The notes below the pieces were generated by a model. It did not search any database and had not been told where the DNA came from. It worked only from the letters and a program-made list of their open reading frames with translations. From Pyrrhosoma nymphula (Eukaryota; Arthropoda; Insecta; Odonata; Coenagrionidae), in NCBI GenBank assembly GCA_963573305.1, contig OY754331.1:16154868-16218867 (forward strand): DNA of 64,000 nucleotides, read 5' to 3'. A program made the position numbers and the translations under genes. The stretch's first letter is position 1, and each line of letters begins with the position of its first letter. Of the stretch, positions 1-7,829 are shown piece by piece.

Positions 1-33
1 CAATCCACTCTGCGGAATTCTACTTAACGCGGA

Positions 34-771
34 ATGGATAATCTCCAGACACTGTGCCTTCGAAAAATCAGAAATTTTAACGGCACCGAGAATCGTAAAG
101 AATTATTTCGAGTCGCTGAGATATTAAAGGAGTTTTTTCCCCATCTATACGAGCAGTTGATGCTTATGGGTCCAGAATTTATTAACCCAGAAGCACTCAA
201 TGATTTCGCATATTTAATTGCAAGGGGAAAGACGCATACGAGAGTGCTCTTTCGAAAATTTTTCAGCTACAGTGAATATTTCAATTTGCGAGATCTTTCG
301 ATGTACGATGGAAACGTTGTTTCGACGATACGAGGTATGTACCCTTTTCATTTCCAGTTTCGATATATATTGCGAAGAAGATCCGATGGACGGTTCGAAA
401 GAATATGCCCGTTTTGTTTTTATAAAATATTGGATGAATGTAAAAATGTAAAAGGGTATTATTCAAAGTATAATAATACTACATTTACGACTATAGAGCA
501 AAGTGTGTTGACAAAAAACGTCGTGGAAAATGTTACTAGCAGATACAACTGGTGTGCTAAATGCTTTACAAATACTCTTATTGCGAACATCCACCAAGTT
601 GAATATTGTTCGACTTTTTGCAATACGGGACTTGAAAAAGATGTTTTAACTAGCGATCAAGATAAAATAATTTGTTCAGAAAGTTCAGAAAGCTTTAATT
701 ACGATTATTATTTTAAATCTAAATTGCCTTTAAAAAGAAAGTGGGACTATTACGACAGTGACGAAGATTGA
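34..771 (+). CDS. NS3-like cysteine-pair protein (viral, function unknown)
   Basis: A 245-residue protein starting at the first ATG of the frame, 33 bases into the window. It has spaced cysteine pairs that could bind zinc: CPFC near residue 125, WCAKC near 172 and YCSTFC near 190. The C-terminus is acidic (DYYDSDED). From memory of the family, the length, the GKTHT stretch around residue 65, the HFQFRY segment and the ERICPFCF block resemble the NS3 protein of insect densoviruses, which also occurs in granuloviruses and bidnaviruses. That match is inferred and unchecked. The gene runs towards the palindrome at 1219-1446, so it would be the terminal gene of the element copy on the left. A poly(A) signal follows at 1179. 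Confidence is high that it is coding and moderate for the family. Confidence 0.6.
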   Translation: MDNLQTLCLRKIRNFNGTENRKELFRVAEILKEFFPHLYEQLMLMGPEFINPEALNDFAYLIARGKTHTRVLFRKFFSYSEYFNLRDLSMYDGNVVSTIRGMYPFHFQFRYILRRRSDGRFERICPFCFYKILDECKNVKGYYSKYNNTTFTTIEQSVLTKNVVENVTSRYNWCAKCFTNTLIANIHQVEYCSTFCNTGLEKDVLTSDQDKIICSESSESFNYDYYFKSKLPLKRKWDYYDSDED

Positions 772-1218
772 TTTTAAAAGAAAATAATTGTTGTGATTAC
801 GTTACAAAGTGATTTTTCAATATAAATTTAAGGACTGTTGAAAGTGTGAATTCTAAACTGGGGTTTAGTGAAAAAAATAATTTATTAGTGATAAATATCA
901 AAAGTGAGTTATAAAGTGTACTTTAAACCTTGAATTAAAAAAAGAACATTTTATAAAAATGTGATTTTTTTTTCTTTTGTGATGTTCATTAGAATCATAA
1001 AAAAACGAACTTTATATCTTGAAGTGTAAATATTTGTTAATTGTTTGAATGTGATTTTTAATGGTGTTAGGGATCAAGAAAATTTAAGGCCTCATAAAAA
1101 ATTAAATCATTAACTGAAGTGTAAATACCTGTATTCTTATTTAATTTCAAGAATCTATTAAATGAAATTTATCAGCAAAATAAAGTGTTTTATTGTTGAA
1201 TGCACATAGTTGAACACG
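772..1218. other. AT-rich non-coding spacer between NS3-like gene and palindrome
   Basis: About 450 bases without a credible reading frame. They contain many short GTG-bearing words (AAGTGT, AAGTGA) and two copies of TGAAGTGTAAATA (near 1020 and 1115). This is probably the 3' untranslated and subterminal region of the viral element, leading into the terminal repeat. Confidence 0.5.
1179..1184 (+). terminator. poly(A) signal AATAAA downstream of NS3-like gene
   Basis: AATAAA followed by a GT/T-rich stretch (GTGTTTTATTGTTG), the usual layout of a cleavage and polyadenylation site. It lies about 410 bases after the stop codon and just before the palindrome. Confidence 0.45.
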
Positions 1219-1446
1219 CTTTGACTGATTGCTCGTTAATCATTCCATCGTTATAATCATTTTAAATAAAATTCTATCGAATTTAAATTATGATGGTATA
1301 ATTGTAGAAAATTTTAAATTCTATATAATCTATAGATTATATAGAATTTAAAATTTTCTACAATTATACCATCATAATTTAAATTCGATAGAATTTTATT
1401 TAAAATGATTATAACGATGGAATGATTAACGAGCAATCAGTCAAAG
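1219..1446. repeat. 228-bp perfect palindrome: two fused terminal inverted repeats
   Basis: The left arm (1219-1332) and right arm (1333-1446) are exact reverse complements over all 114 bases, with no spacer. The centre reads AATCTA|TAGATT. Outside the arms the match stops at once. The arms are AT-rich and non-coding. The palindrome separates the NS3-like gene from the packaging ATPase. Two terminal inverted repeats of a linear virus genome or Polinton joined end to end give exactly this structure. If the ends are AG...CT, as I recall for Polintons, only two bases (AT) separate them and there is no 6-bp target duplication. Confidence 0.85.
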
Positions 1447-1462
1447 ACGATTCATTTCGTAT

Positions 1463-1470
1463 TATATATA
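1463..1470 (+). promoter_or_regulatory. TATA-like element upstream of ATPase gene
   Basis: TATATATA just inside the terminal repeat and 68 bases before the chosen ATPase start codon. The spacing suits a viral promoter with a short leader. Only the motif and its position support it. Confidence 0.3.
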
Positions 1471-1537
1471 ATGTTGGGAGTCAAGACCTACAAAGACATT
1501 TGTGTTTTCTCTCTGTCTATGTGACGAGTGTGAGCCG

Positions 1538-2173
1538 ATGTCTTTGAAGTGGAAGCATCCATTCACCTGCATCTTAGCAGGTCCTTCTGGGTGTGGTAAA
1601 ACGAATTTTGTTTTACGATTCCTGAAAAATTTACCCCACTTAGTTGAGGGAAATATATCCAAGATCATATGGTGCTGCAGTCCAGAAAGCAGACCGGTAC
1701 TCAAAGGAATATCTTTTTTAAATGAACTCCCTGAAAGTTTTGCCAATCCACAGTTGACTCCCACTCTCTATGTGATTGATGACTTGATGCATGACTGTTT
1801 TAATAATAACCAAGTCAGCGAGTTATTCACAAAGGGATCACACCATTCAAACATTTCAATTATTCTTATAACCCAAAATGTTTTCTACCATTCCCCCTTT
1901 TCTCGCACGATATCCCTTAACGCAAAATATATTGTATGTTTTAGAAATGTTCGAGATCGCTCACAATTTAGATATTTAGCGAGTCAAGTATATCCCCAAG
2001 ATTCGAGGGGTCTCAGTGAGGTATATATGCAGGTGACGTCAAAGCCGTACACTTATTTGCTCTTGGACTTTGCTCAGGAGACAGACGATCGGTTGAGATT
2101 CCGGACTCATATTTTCCCCGACGAGATTACGGAAGTCTTTGCCCCAGTGAAACTGATGGACGCAAAAAAGTAG
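1538..2173 (+). CDS. Genome-packaging ATPase (FtsK/HerA-type, adintovirus/Polinton)
   Basis: A 211-residue P-loop ATPase that would drive viral DNA into the capsid. The Walker A motif GPSGCGKT is at residues 15-22, after a short lead HPFTCILA. Walker B (LYVIDD) is near residues 77-82 and a sensor-like strand IILITQN near 108-114. I chose the ATG at 1538 because the frame upstream opens only with GTG, and family members have Walker A very near the N-terminus. It is the first gene to the right of the palindrome. The next gene starts 4 bases after its stop. The frame is intact. The family assignment rests on motif spacing and on the capsid-gene context; it is the short ATPase type found in Polintons and adintoviruses. 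Confidence 0.88.
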   Translation: MSLKWKHPFTCILAGPSGCGKTNFVLRFLKNLPHLVEGNISKIIWCCSPESRPVLKGISFLNELPESFANPQLTPTLYVIDDLMHDCFNNNQVSELFTKGSHHSNISIILITQNVFYHSPFSRTISLNAKYIVCFRNVRDRSQFRYLASQVYPQDSRGLSEVYMQVTSKPYTYLLLDFAQETDDRLRFRTHIFPDEITEVFAPVKLMDAKK

Positions 2174-2177
2174 GAAT

Positions 2178-2516
2178 ATGAAAAAAAATAAATTGGAAAG
2201 GTTAAAGCGAAACCAAAGTGTCTTAAAGCAATTAACGCGTGCAAGCCCTCGAAAAAGACGATCGATAATCGAAACAGGAAATTCTGATCTTATCAAAACA
2301 TTGAGTGAGTGTTGTAAAAATATTATTAACGGAAATGTTAATATAAGCTCAAAGGTTAAGAAGAAGTTGGGCAGATTTAAAAAAGCTATCCGGGAAATAG
2401 CTTGCTACAAAGTTTCTCTGAAAAAGAAACGGCGATTATTAAGTCAAAAAGGAGGATTTTTACCAGTTCTTCTAGGTTCTCTTTTAAGTGGTTTAATAGG
2501 AAGTTTCATCAAATAG
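2178..2516 (+). CDS. Small basic protein with hydrophobic glycine-rich C-terminus (pX-like)
   Basis: A 112-residue protein rich in lysine and arginine over residues 1-90. It ends in a hydrophobic stretch, GFLPVLLGSLLSGLIGSF, just before the C-terminal lysine. This layout, basic body plus a glycine-spaced hydrophobic tail, matches the small proteins called pX-like in adintoviruses, by analogy with the adenovirus core peptide. A DNA-condensing or membrane-active role is inferred. It starts 4 bases after the ATPase stop and ends 15 bases before the next start, so the three genes probably share a transcript. There is no signal peptide. Confidence 0.65.
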   Translation: MKKNKLERLKRNQSVLKQLTRASPRKRRSIIETGNSDLIKTLSECCKNIINGNVNISSKVKKKLGRFKKAIREIACYKVSLKKKRRLLSQKGGFLPVLLGSLLSGLIGSFIK

Positions 2517-2531
2517 AATTTAGATAAAAAA

Positions 2532-3557
2532 ATGAGTTTTCAAAAGTTACTGCTGGTGAATCCTGATTATATTGAAAAATCTCAATATTTAAATGACCGA
2601 ATGTCCAAATTGGATAAGGAAATGCATAATGTTTTACAAAGAACAGACCTTGAGGATTCACAAAAATGGCATCATTACAGAAGAATCTTGGATACGTATT
2701 TGGAAACAGTATCAGAGAGTAAACGAGACGACATTATACCTCCACTTGATTTGGTGAACGTTCTCACTCCTTCCGATAGCACCAATTTAAACGAAGGATT
2801 GAAGCGAAGGAAAAATAAAACGGTGAGTTTACCGCAAAGAGGAAAACAAGTATTCAATATTCCTAGTGATGGAATTATTGGTAAATCGGGCGTAGGAAAG
2901 AAAAAGAGTATGTCTTCTCTTTTGGACGATGAAATGCGAGGAATTTTGGACCGCAAAGACCTCCCAGACTCTCTTAAATGGCAATACTATAAGAGAATAC
3001 TGAACTCATATTTAGAAAACATTTCAAAATCCAAGGATAGCATTCTGTCCCCAAAGCTTAACACGCATAGATCGCCAGAAAAAAAACGAAGTAATACACC
3101 CAAAGTTGACAGAATAAATGAACTAAAGAATAGAGGGAAAAACATACTAACAAGTAACATAAAACTTGAAAAAGAATGGCGAAAAAGTCAGGAAGAAGGA
3201 GTGGAGAAGATGGAGGAGCTATTGAACGATCTAGAGCGACAGCTTCAAGGAGAAGGAGATGTGGAAATGAAAGACAAAGTGGGCGAAAGACTCAAAGAGG
3301 ATCAAATGGACGTGGATTCGGACGCATCATTTTGGGAAACGACACCAACAATCCCAAGGAGAGGAAGCCGAAAACGAGTCAAAAAGATGCCGTACTCTCC
3401 TCTCACTCCACGGAAGAAGAATAAGACTTCATTTTCAATACCAGGCAAAGGAAATCGAAAACGAAAGGAGAAGAAAAACACACCTCCCTCAACTCCAAGG
3501 AAAAAAAGAAAGAAAACAATAACGGAAAAAGAGATTCAATGGTTGAAACATCCTTGA
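2532..3557 (+). CDS. Basic viral protein with a duplicated helical module (core-protein candidate)
   Basis: A 341-residue protein with two copies of a module of about 38 residues, at about 26-62 and 129-167. Both copies follow the pattern LDxEMxxxLxRxDLxDSxKWxxYxRILxxYLExxSxSK. A helical linker rich in Glu and Lys follows at about 190-240. The C-terminal third (about 265-341) is very basic with repeated S/T-P-R-K-K patterns, like phosphorylatable DNA-binding tails. The combination suggests a protein that binds the viral genome in the particle, but this is inference. Its last 19 bases overlap the integrase start. I recall the helical module next to integrase genes in other arthropod Polinton-like elements, but I cannot name a defined family. 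Confidence 0.6.
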   Translation: MSFQKLLLVNPDYIEKSQYLNDRMSKLDKEMHNVLQRTDLEDSQKWHHYRRILDTYLETVSESKRDDIIPPLDLVNVLTPSDSTNLNEGLKRRKNKTVSLPQRGKQVFNIPSDGIIGKSGVGKKKSMSSLLDDEMRGILDRKDLPDSLKWQYYKRILNSYLENISKSKDSILSPKLNTHRSPEKKRSNTPKVDRINELKNRGKNILTSNIKLEKEWRKSQEEGVEKMEELLNDLERQLQGEGDVEMKDKVGERLKEDQMDVDSDASFWETTPTIPRRGSRKRVKKMPYSPLTPRKKNKTSFSIPGKGNRKRKEKKNTPPSTPRKKRKKTITEKEIQWLKHP

Positions 3558-4621
3558 GTAAAATTTATTTTGACCCTTCCCATCCAGCCAGTTTTTCGAC
3601 TAGAGATGCATTGTGGACTGCCTTGGGAAAAAAAATTTCAAAGGAAAACGTTCAAAAGTGGTTAGATTCTCAGGATACCTATACCCTACATAAACCAATC
3701 AGAAAAAGATTTCCTAGGAATCACTACGATGTATCGTACATTGATGAAACTTGGCAATGCGATCTTAATGATATGAGATCTCTGAAAAAATACAACAATG
3801 GCTATCAATATCTTCTTACAGTAATAGACCTTTTTTCAAGGTGGGGATTTGCCAAACCATTGAAAAATAAAAAACCTGAAAGTGTCATCGATGCTTTTCG
3901 CTCGATTTTTAACAAACGGAAACCTTTGAAAATTCAAAGCGATAAAGGTGGTGAATTTGCTAATATTAAATTTAAAAAATTTCTCGCTGAACGAGGAATA
4001 AAATTTTACACCACCAACAATCCAGATGTTAAGGCAGCTGTCGTAGAAAGGTTTAATAGAACCTTGAAAAGTAAAATGTACAAATATTTTACAAAAAACA
4101 ACACTTTCAATTACGTAAGTGTGCTGCCTAAGCTCCTCAAAGGATACAACGATCGCACGCATTCCAGCATTGGAATAGCTCCTTCTCAAGTAAATGAATC
4201 AAATGCATTTTCTACTGCTGTGTATCAGTTGAGAAGACGACTTAACCGCGATGGCAGTAGCGGAAGGAAATTTGAGGTTGGTGATCATGTTCGTATTAGC
4301 AAGGAAAAGTTACCATTCTCTAAAGGTTACACACCAAATTATTCTACAGAAATATTTAAAGTGAAATCAATTTCAAAAGGTTTTCTCATACCTACCTATA
4401 AATTGGAGGATTTGAATGGTGAAGAAATACAGGGTTCCTTTTACGGAAAAGAATTAATACGGAGTCGAATAGCAGATAATACAGAATTTAAAATTGAAAG
4501 AATCCTTAGACGGAGAGGAAAAGGTGCTAGCCAAGAATATCTCGTTAAATGGAAGGGATACGGAGACAATTTCAACAGTTGGATATTAGCTTCTACGGTG
4601 AAAAGATTAATTAATAATTGA
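3539..4621 (+). CDS. Retrovirus-like DDE integrase with C-terminal chromodomain (Polinton/adintovirus)
   Basis: A 360-residue integrase that would insert the viral DNA into the host chromosome. The catalytic acids appear as D75 (WQCDL), D135 (IQSDKGGEF) and E170 (VVERFNRT), a D-D-E triad with the short second spacing typical of retroviral-type integrases. An N-terminal helical region (about 20-60, ending LHKPIRKRFPRN) precedes it. A chromodomain lies near residues 317-352 (FKIERILRRRG... then YLVKWKGYGDNFNSW) and may direct integration to modified chromatin. The start at 3539 overlaps the previous gene by 19 bases, and the penton-like gene begins 6 bases after its stop. The frame is intact and all three acids are present. 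Confidence 0.92.
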   Translation: MVETSLSKIYFDPSHPASFSTRDALWTALGKKISKENVQKWLDSQDTYTLHKPIRKRFPRNHYDVSYIDETWQCDLNDMRSLKKYNNGYQYLLTVIDLFSRWGFAKPLKNKKPESVIDAFRSIFNKRKPLKIQSDKGGEFANIKFKKFLAERGIKFYTTNNPDVKAAVVERFNRTLKSKMYKYFTKNNTFNYVSVLPKLLKGYNDRTHSSIGIAPSQVNESNAFSTAVYQLRRRLNRDGSSGRKFEVGDHVRISKEKLPFSKGYTPNYSTEIFKVKSISKGFLIPTYKLEDLNGEEIQGSFYGKELIRSRIADNTEFKIERILRRRGKGASQEYLVKWKGYGDNFNSWILASTVKRLINN

Positions 4622-4627
4622 ATTAAC

Positions 4628-5314
4628 ATGAACGATTTTCATATCACACTCCTAAGCGATAGTTCCGCTAAATATTACCCGGACAATACAATAGCTCGCT
4701 TTCGCACAAAACTTCCCCGGCGAATTTCCTTCAATGAGGATGAAGAATGGGTTGTAGGTTTGGTGGAAATATCTTTACCACGTGCACGTGCACCAGTGAC
4801 TAGTGGGATATCAATTCGAACGATCAACGATCATGAAATTACGTTAACAAAACCTACCTATACATTGAGTTCATTGATTGGCACAATTCGAGAATCCGTA
4901 CCCGAAGATAGACGATTAGAATATGATATTGAAATTGCAAATTTAAATAAAAGTAATGATATTTCTGAAGTAGCGGGAATAGATTCCAATCAAGGATTAC
5001 CAATAAAATCCCCCTCTTTGGGGACCAAAAAAAAAACAACACAAATGATAGAAGAGGAATATGTTGGAATTGTTTTTGTTTATAACGATCTCGTGAAGCC
5101 ACAATTCATAGGTGATACATTGAGTAGGTGTCTGAGAGTTATCAACACGGGAAGAGGTAGACATCAAATTTTCCAGCAACCGTATTATGTACCTGTTGAG
5201 CGAAAAGAATTTGATAGTATAGAGATATTTCTTGCAGATAAAATGGGCCACCCGTTTCCATTTGTATCGAGCATAGATCCTTCAGCATTGATTCTTCACT
5301 TTAAAAAAAAGTAA
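4628..5314 (+). CDS. Penton-like minor capsid protein
   Basis: A 228-residue protein opening with DFHITLLSDSSAKYYPDNT, then ARFRTKLP and EEWVVGLVEISLP. This N-terminal pattern, a short beta-rich strand and then 'xxYPDNTxxxFxxxLPxxI...xWxVGLxEI', is what I recall for the minor capsid (penton, single jelly-roll) proteins of Polintons and adintoviruses. These form the capsid vertices. The middle (about 125-145) is lysine-rich and low in complexity. It sits between the integrase and the pVI-like gene, upstream of the major capsid gene, as in related elements. No frame damage is seen. Confidence is good for a capsid component and a little lower for the exact vertex role. Confidence 0.75.
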   Translation: MNDFHITLLSDSSAKYYPDNTIARFRTKLPRRISFNEDEEWVVGLVEISLPRARAPVTSGISIRTINDHEITLTKPTYTLSSLIGTIRESVPEDRRLEYDIEIANLNKSNDISEVAGIDSNQGLPIKSPSLGTKKKTTQMIEEEYVGIVFVYNDLVKPQFIGDTLSRCLRVINTGRGRHQIFQQPYYVPVERKEFDSIEIFLADKMGHPFPFVSSIDPSALILHFKKK

Positions 5315-5316
5315 CA

Positions 5317-5324
5317 TTATATAT
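5317..5324 (+). promoter_or_regulatory. TATA-like element upstream of pVI-like gene
   Basis: TTATATAT in the 30-base gap between the penton-like stop and the pVI-like start codon. It could begin a late transcript for the pVI-like and major capsid genes. Motif evidence only. Confidence 0.2.
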
Positions 5325-5344
5325 AGAGGTTAGTATTCATCAAG

Positions 5345-5908
5345 ATGTCCACAGATGTGGATCGATACGTGAAATATTATATTTCACGTCAAAGAGGTGG
5401 AGATATTGGCCCCATTTACCGAGCCAGTCAATATAGGCAGAAAGGAAACGGATTGGGAAGTTTTTTTAGTGGACTTTGGCGATACGTGAGACCTCTTTTC
5501 ACTAGTGGTTTGAAAGCGGTTGGGGAGGAGGCCGTAAAAGCGGGAATCGGAGCCCTCTCAGATATTGGTACAAAACCTGGAAAAGAAATATTAAAAACTC
5601 GTCTTAAGGAGGCGGGGGGAAATTTAAAGAGACGGGCTGAAGACAAAATGAACAGAATGGTCGGAGCCGGTTTGCGTGCGGCAAAGAGACCTCGTAAAAA
5701 ATTGGCGCTAAATCCAGTTCCAATTCTTAAAAATATTGTGAAGAAAAAAGTTTCAGCTAAAAAGAAGTCGAAGAAGAGGGGAGGAAAAAAACGAACCCGA
5801 AATCATGTCTCGAAGAAAAGGAAAAATGCTAAATCAACAAGTAGCAGGAAGAGGCGTGGAAAAGGAAAACAGCGAGGTGGTGGGTTAAGGGATATATTTT
5901 CATTATAA
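5345..5908 (+). CDS. pVI-like minor capsid protein
   Basis: A 187-residue protein. Residues about 35-75 contain GLGSFFSGLWRYVRPLF followed by GLKAVGEEAVKAGIGALSDI, an amphipathic helix region like that of adenovirus protein VI and its adintovirus/Polinton counterparts, which cement the capsid from inside and disrupt membranes during entry. Residues about 115-180 form a very basic tail (repeated KKRGGKKR-type runs) that may contact DNA. The gene starts 30 bases after the penton-like stop and ends 63 bases before the major capsid gene, the order seen in related viruses. Family call from motif and context. Confidence 0.72.
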   Translation: MSTDVDRYVKYYISRQRGGDIGPIYRASQYRQKGNGLGSFFSGLWRYVRPLFTSGLKAVGEEAVKAGIGALSDIGTKPGKEILKTRLKEAGGNLKRRAEDKMNRMVGAGLRAAKRPRKKLALNPVPILKNIVKKKVSAKKKSKKRGGKKRTRNHVSKKRKNAKSTSSRKRRGKGKQRGGGLRDIFSL

Positions 5909-5971
5909 TGTAAGTTCGAGGAAATATGTTATTAGTCTTTCGGCTGTGCTGGTGGAGAGTACATCAAAAAG

Positions 5972-7261
5972 ATGACGCAGGTTATTCCATCGTCTTTGGA
6001 TATTTTCACTCGTCGTCCCATTCAAGCTAGTATCCTAGGTAACCGGATTATTGCATACAAACCAGTAACAGCCATCGATACCTACTCTGAATTGAAATTT
6101 TCTATCAAGGGAAACGGTGATAGATACATTGACTTGAATGATATTTCCCTGAATATTAAACTCAGACTCTTGAATGGAAATAAACCGTTCACGAGTGGTG
6201 AAGATCAACCAGGAATTATAAATAACATACTCCATTCTTTGTTTGACAATTGTAACGTTTATCTAAATGGACGGAGAGTTGCAACTTCGGAATATTATGC
6301 TTACCGAAGTTATTTGGAAAACTTGCTGAATTATGGGTCAGATGCGGCACACACGCACTTGCAATGTATCGGATGGGCCCTCGATGATGGAGAAGATTTG
6401 GACAATGTTCAAACAAATAAGGGATTTATTACTAGGAAAAAATGGTTTGAAAATAGCACTCTTATAGAGCTGGAGGGGAAGCTACATGCAGATGTTCTAC
6501 ATCAATCCAGACTGCTCCTGAACAACGTTGACGTGGACATTGAATTATCTTTCGCAAAACCTACATTCTTTTTAATGGATAAAGAAGATGGAGAAGGAGC
6601 TTTGAGAATTGAAGAAGCAACACTGTACGCGACTCACTACGAGCTTGATCATTCCGTTCTTGTTGCACATGCAAAAATTCTATCAGACGGAATGACTAGT
6701 ATTTTACCTTACAAACGCGTTGAAATGAAATCATTCACTATTCCTGCAAATAGCAGCATGTTTAACAATGATAACTTAATATTAGGTCGGATTCCAAATT
6801 TACTTCTTGCCGTTATGATAGAGGATAATGCATTTCTCGGAAAAAGAACAAAAAATCCATTCAAATTCCGACACTATAGTTTATATTACTGTTCAGTTTT
6901 TGTTGATGATCAAGAATATCAATGTGGAGGAATTGAAGCAGATTTTGATACGGAAGGCAAAAAGTTTTGCACGCGGGCTTATCGGCAGCTGTTTTCCACG
7001 TTAGGATTGCATCATGCCGATGGGGGAAACCAAATTACGTTGGATATGTTTCAGCATGGGTACTTTGTTTTAGCGTGGAATCTCACGCGTGATGCTTCCG
7101 TGAGCGAAAACCATGTTTCTCCATCACGTATGGGAAATTTACGCTTACATGGTAAATTTAAAAAACCTCTTCCCCACGCCGTCACGGTTCTTACATATGC
7201 AGAATATGATTCCGAAATTTTAATAAATAAAAACAGGGAAGTCACATTAAATTGGGCATAA
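5972..7261 (+). CDS. Major capsid protein (double jelly-roll, Polinton/adintovirus hexon type)
   Basis: A 429-residue protein with the N-terminal signature of Polinton-type major capsid proteins: SLDIFTRRPIQASI, later GNGDRYIDLNDISLNI and then NNILHSLFDNCNVYLNGR. In this family the protein folds as two jelly rolls and trimerises into the hexagonal capsid units. Motifs further on include SYLENLLNYG (about 110-120), LHADVLHQSRLLLNNVDVDIEL (about 171-192), and an aromatic C-terminus with LTYAEYDSEI. The frame is intact and of usual length for arthropod members. It lies between the pVI-like gene and the protease, the conserved late-gene cluster. Confidence 0.9.
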   Translation: MTQVIPSSLDIFTRRPIQASILGNRIIAYKPVTAIDTYSELKFSIKGNGDRYIDLNDISLNIKLRLLNGNKPFTSGEDQPGIINNILHSLFDNCNVYLNGRRVATSEYYAYRSYLENLLNYGSDAAHTHLQCIGWALDDGEDLDNVQTNKGFITRKKWFENSTLIELEGKLHADVLHQSRLLLNNVDVDIELSFAKPTFFLMDKEDGEGALRIEEATLYATHYELDHSVLVAHAKILSDGMTSILPYKRVEMKSFTIPANSSMFNNDNLILGRIPNLLLAVMIEDNAFLGKRTKNPFKFRHYSLYYCSVFVDDQEYQCGGIEADFDTEGKKFCTRAYRQLFSTLGLHHADGGNQITLDMFQHGYFVLAWNLTRDASVSENHVSPSRMGNLRLHGKFKKPLPHAVTVLTYAEYDSEILINKNREVTLNWA

Positions 7262-7280
7262 TCAACTTAGCACTTCAAGC

Positions 7281-7817
7281 ATGGATACTCATGACATTGT
7301 GGAAGTTCTCAGGGGCAATCGATATACACGAGACCTTTTTCGAGGAGTTTTCGCTTCCGATACATTACCGAGGAGAAACATTAAACCTGGATTATATGTC
7401 ATCAATTTTGATCCTTCCACGCGCCCTGGAATTCACTGGGTTGCGGTGCATGTGATCGATCTCAAGCATGCAGAATATTTCGATTCATACGCTATACCTC
7501 CTTTCGTACCCAAGATACTCGCTTTCCTCCGCCGTTTTGCGTCAGTGAAAAAAAATTCCAAGCGATTGCAAACTTTTAAATCTGATTTATGTGGAGAGTA
7601 CTGCTGCTTGTATGCATATGCCAAGTCAATCCGACGCACGCTGACGCAATTCACCAGAGTATATCCCCATCCTGACCTCAACGATTGCAAAGTAGCCTTG
7701 ATTTTTTCACGTATCTTTGCACGTGGACGACTGAAGCGCCGATGTCATCCAAGGTCTCAAGCTTGCTGCGCATTAGCAGAAACCAGTACTTGGAGAAATA
7801 GGCTTCGTAAATTTTGA
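7281..7817 (+). CDS. Adenain-like cysteine protease (maturation protease)
   Basis: A 178-residue protease of the adenovirus/Ulp1-like fold that would cleave capsid and core precursors during particle maturation. The probable catalytic residues are H52 (GIHWVAVH), D68 (EYFDSY) and C104 (SDLCGEYCC), with Q97 placed for the oxyanion hole. C108 is a less likely alternative nucleophile. The region after about residue 145 is arginine- and cysteine-rich and does not resemble the family core, so it may be a lineage-specific tail. The gene begins 19 bases after the major capsid stop and ends 12 bases before the next start. All catalytic positions are present. Confidence 0.85.
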   Translation: MDTHDIVEVLRGNRYTRDLFRGVFASDTLPRRNIKPGLYVINFDPSTRPGIHWVAVHVIDLKHAEYFDSYAIPPFVPKILAFLRRFASVKKNSKRLQTFKSDLCGEYCCLYAYAKSIRRTLTQFTRVYPHPDLNDCKVALIFSRIFARGRLKRRCHPRSQACCALAETSTWRNRLRKF

Positions 7818-7829
7818 AAGCGATTAGTC

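Noticed and set aside
1502..1537. N-terminal extension of the packaging ATPase
   Set aside because: It begins with GTG, which is an unlikely start in a eukaryotic virus, and the family places Walker A close to the N-terminus.
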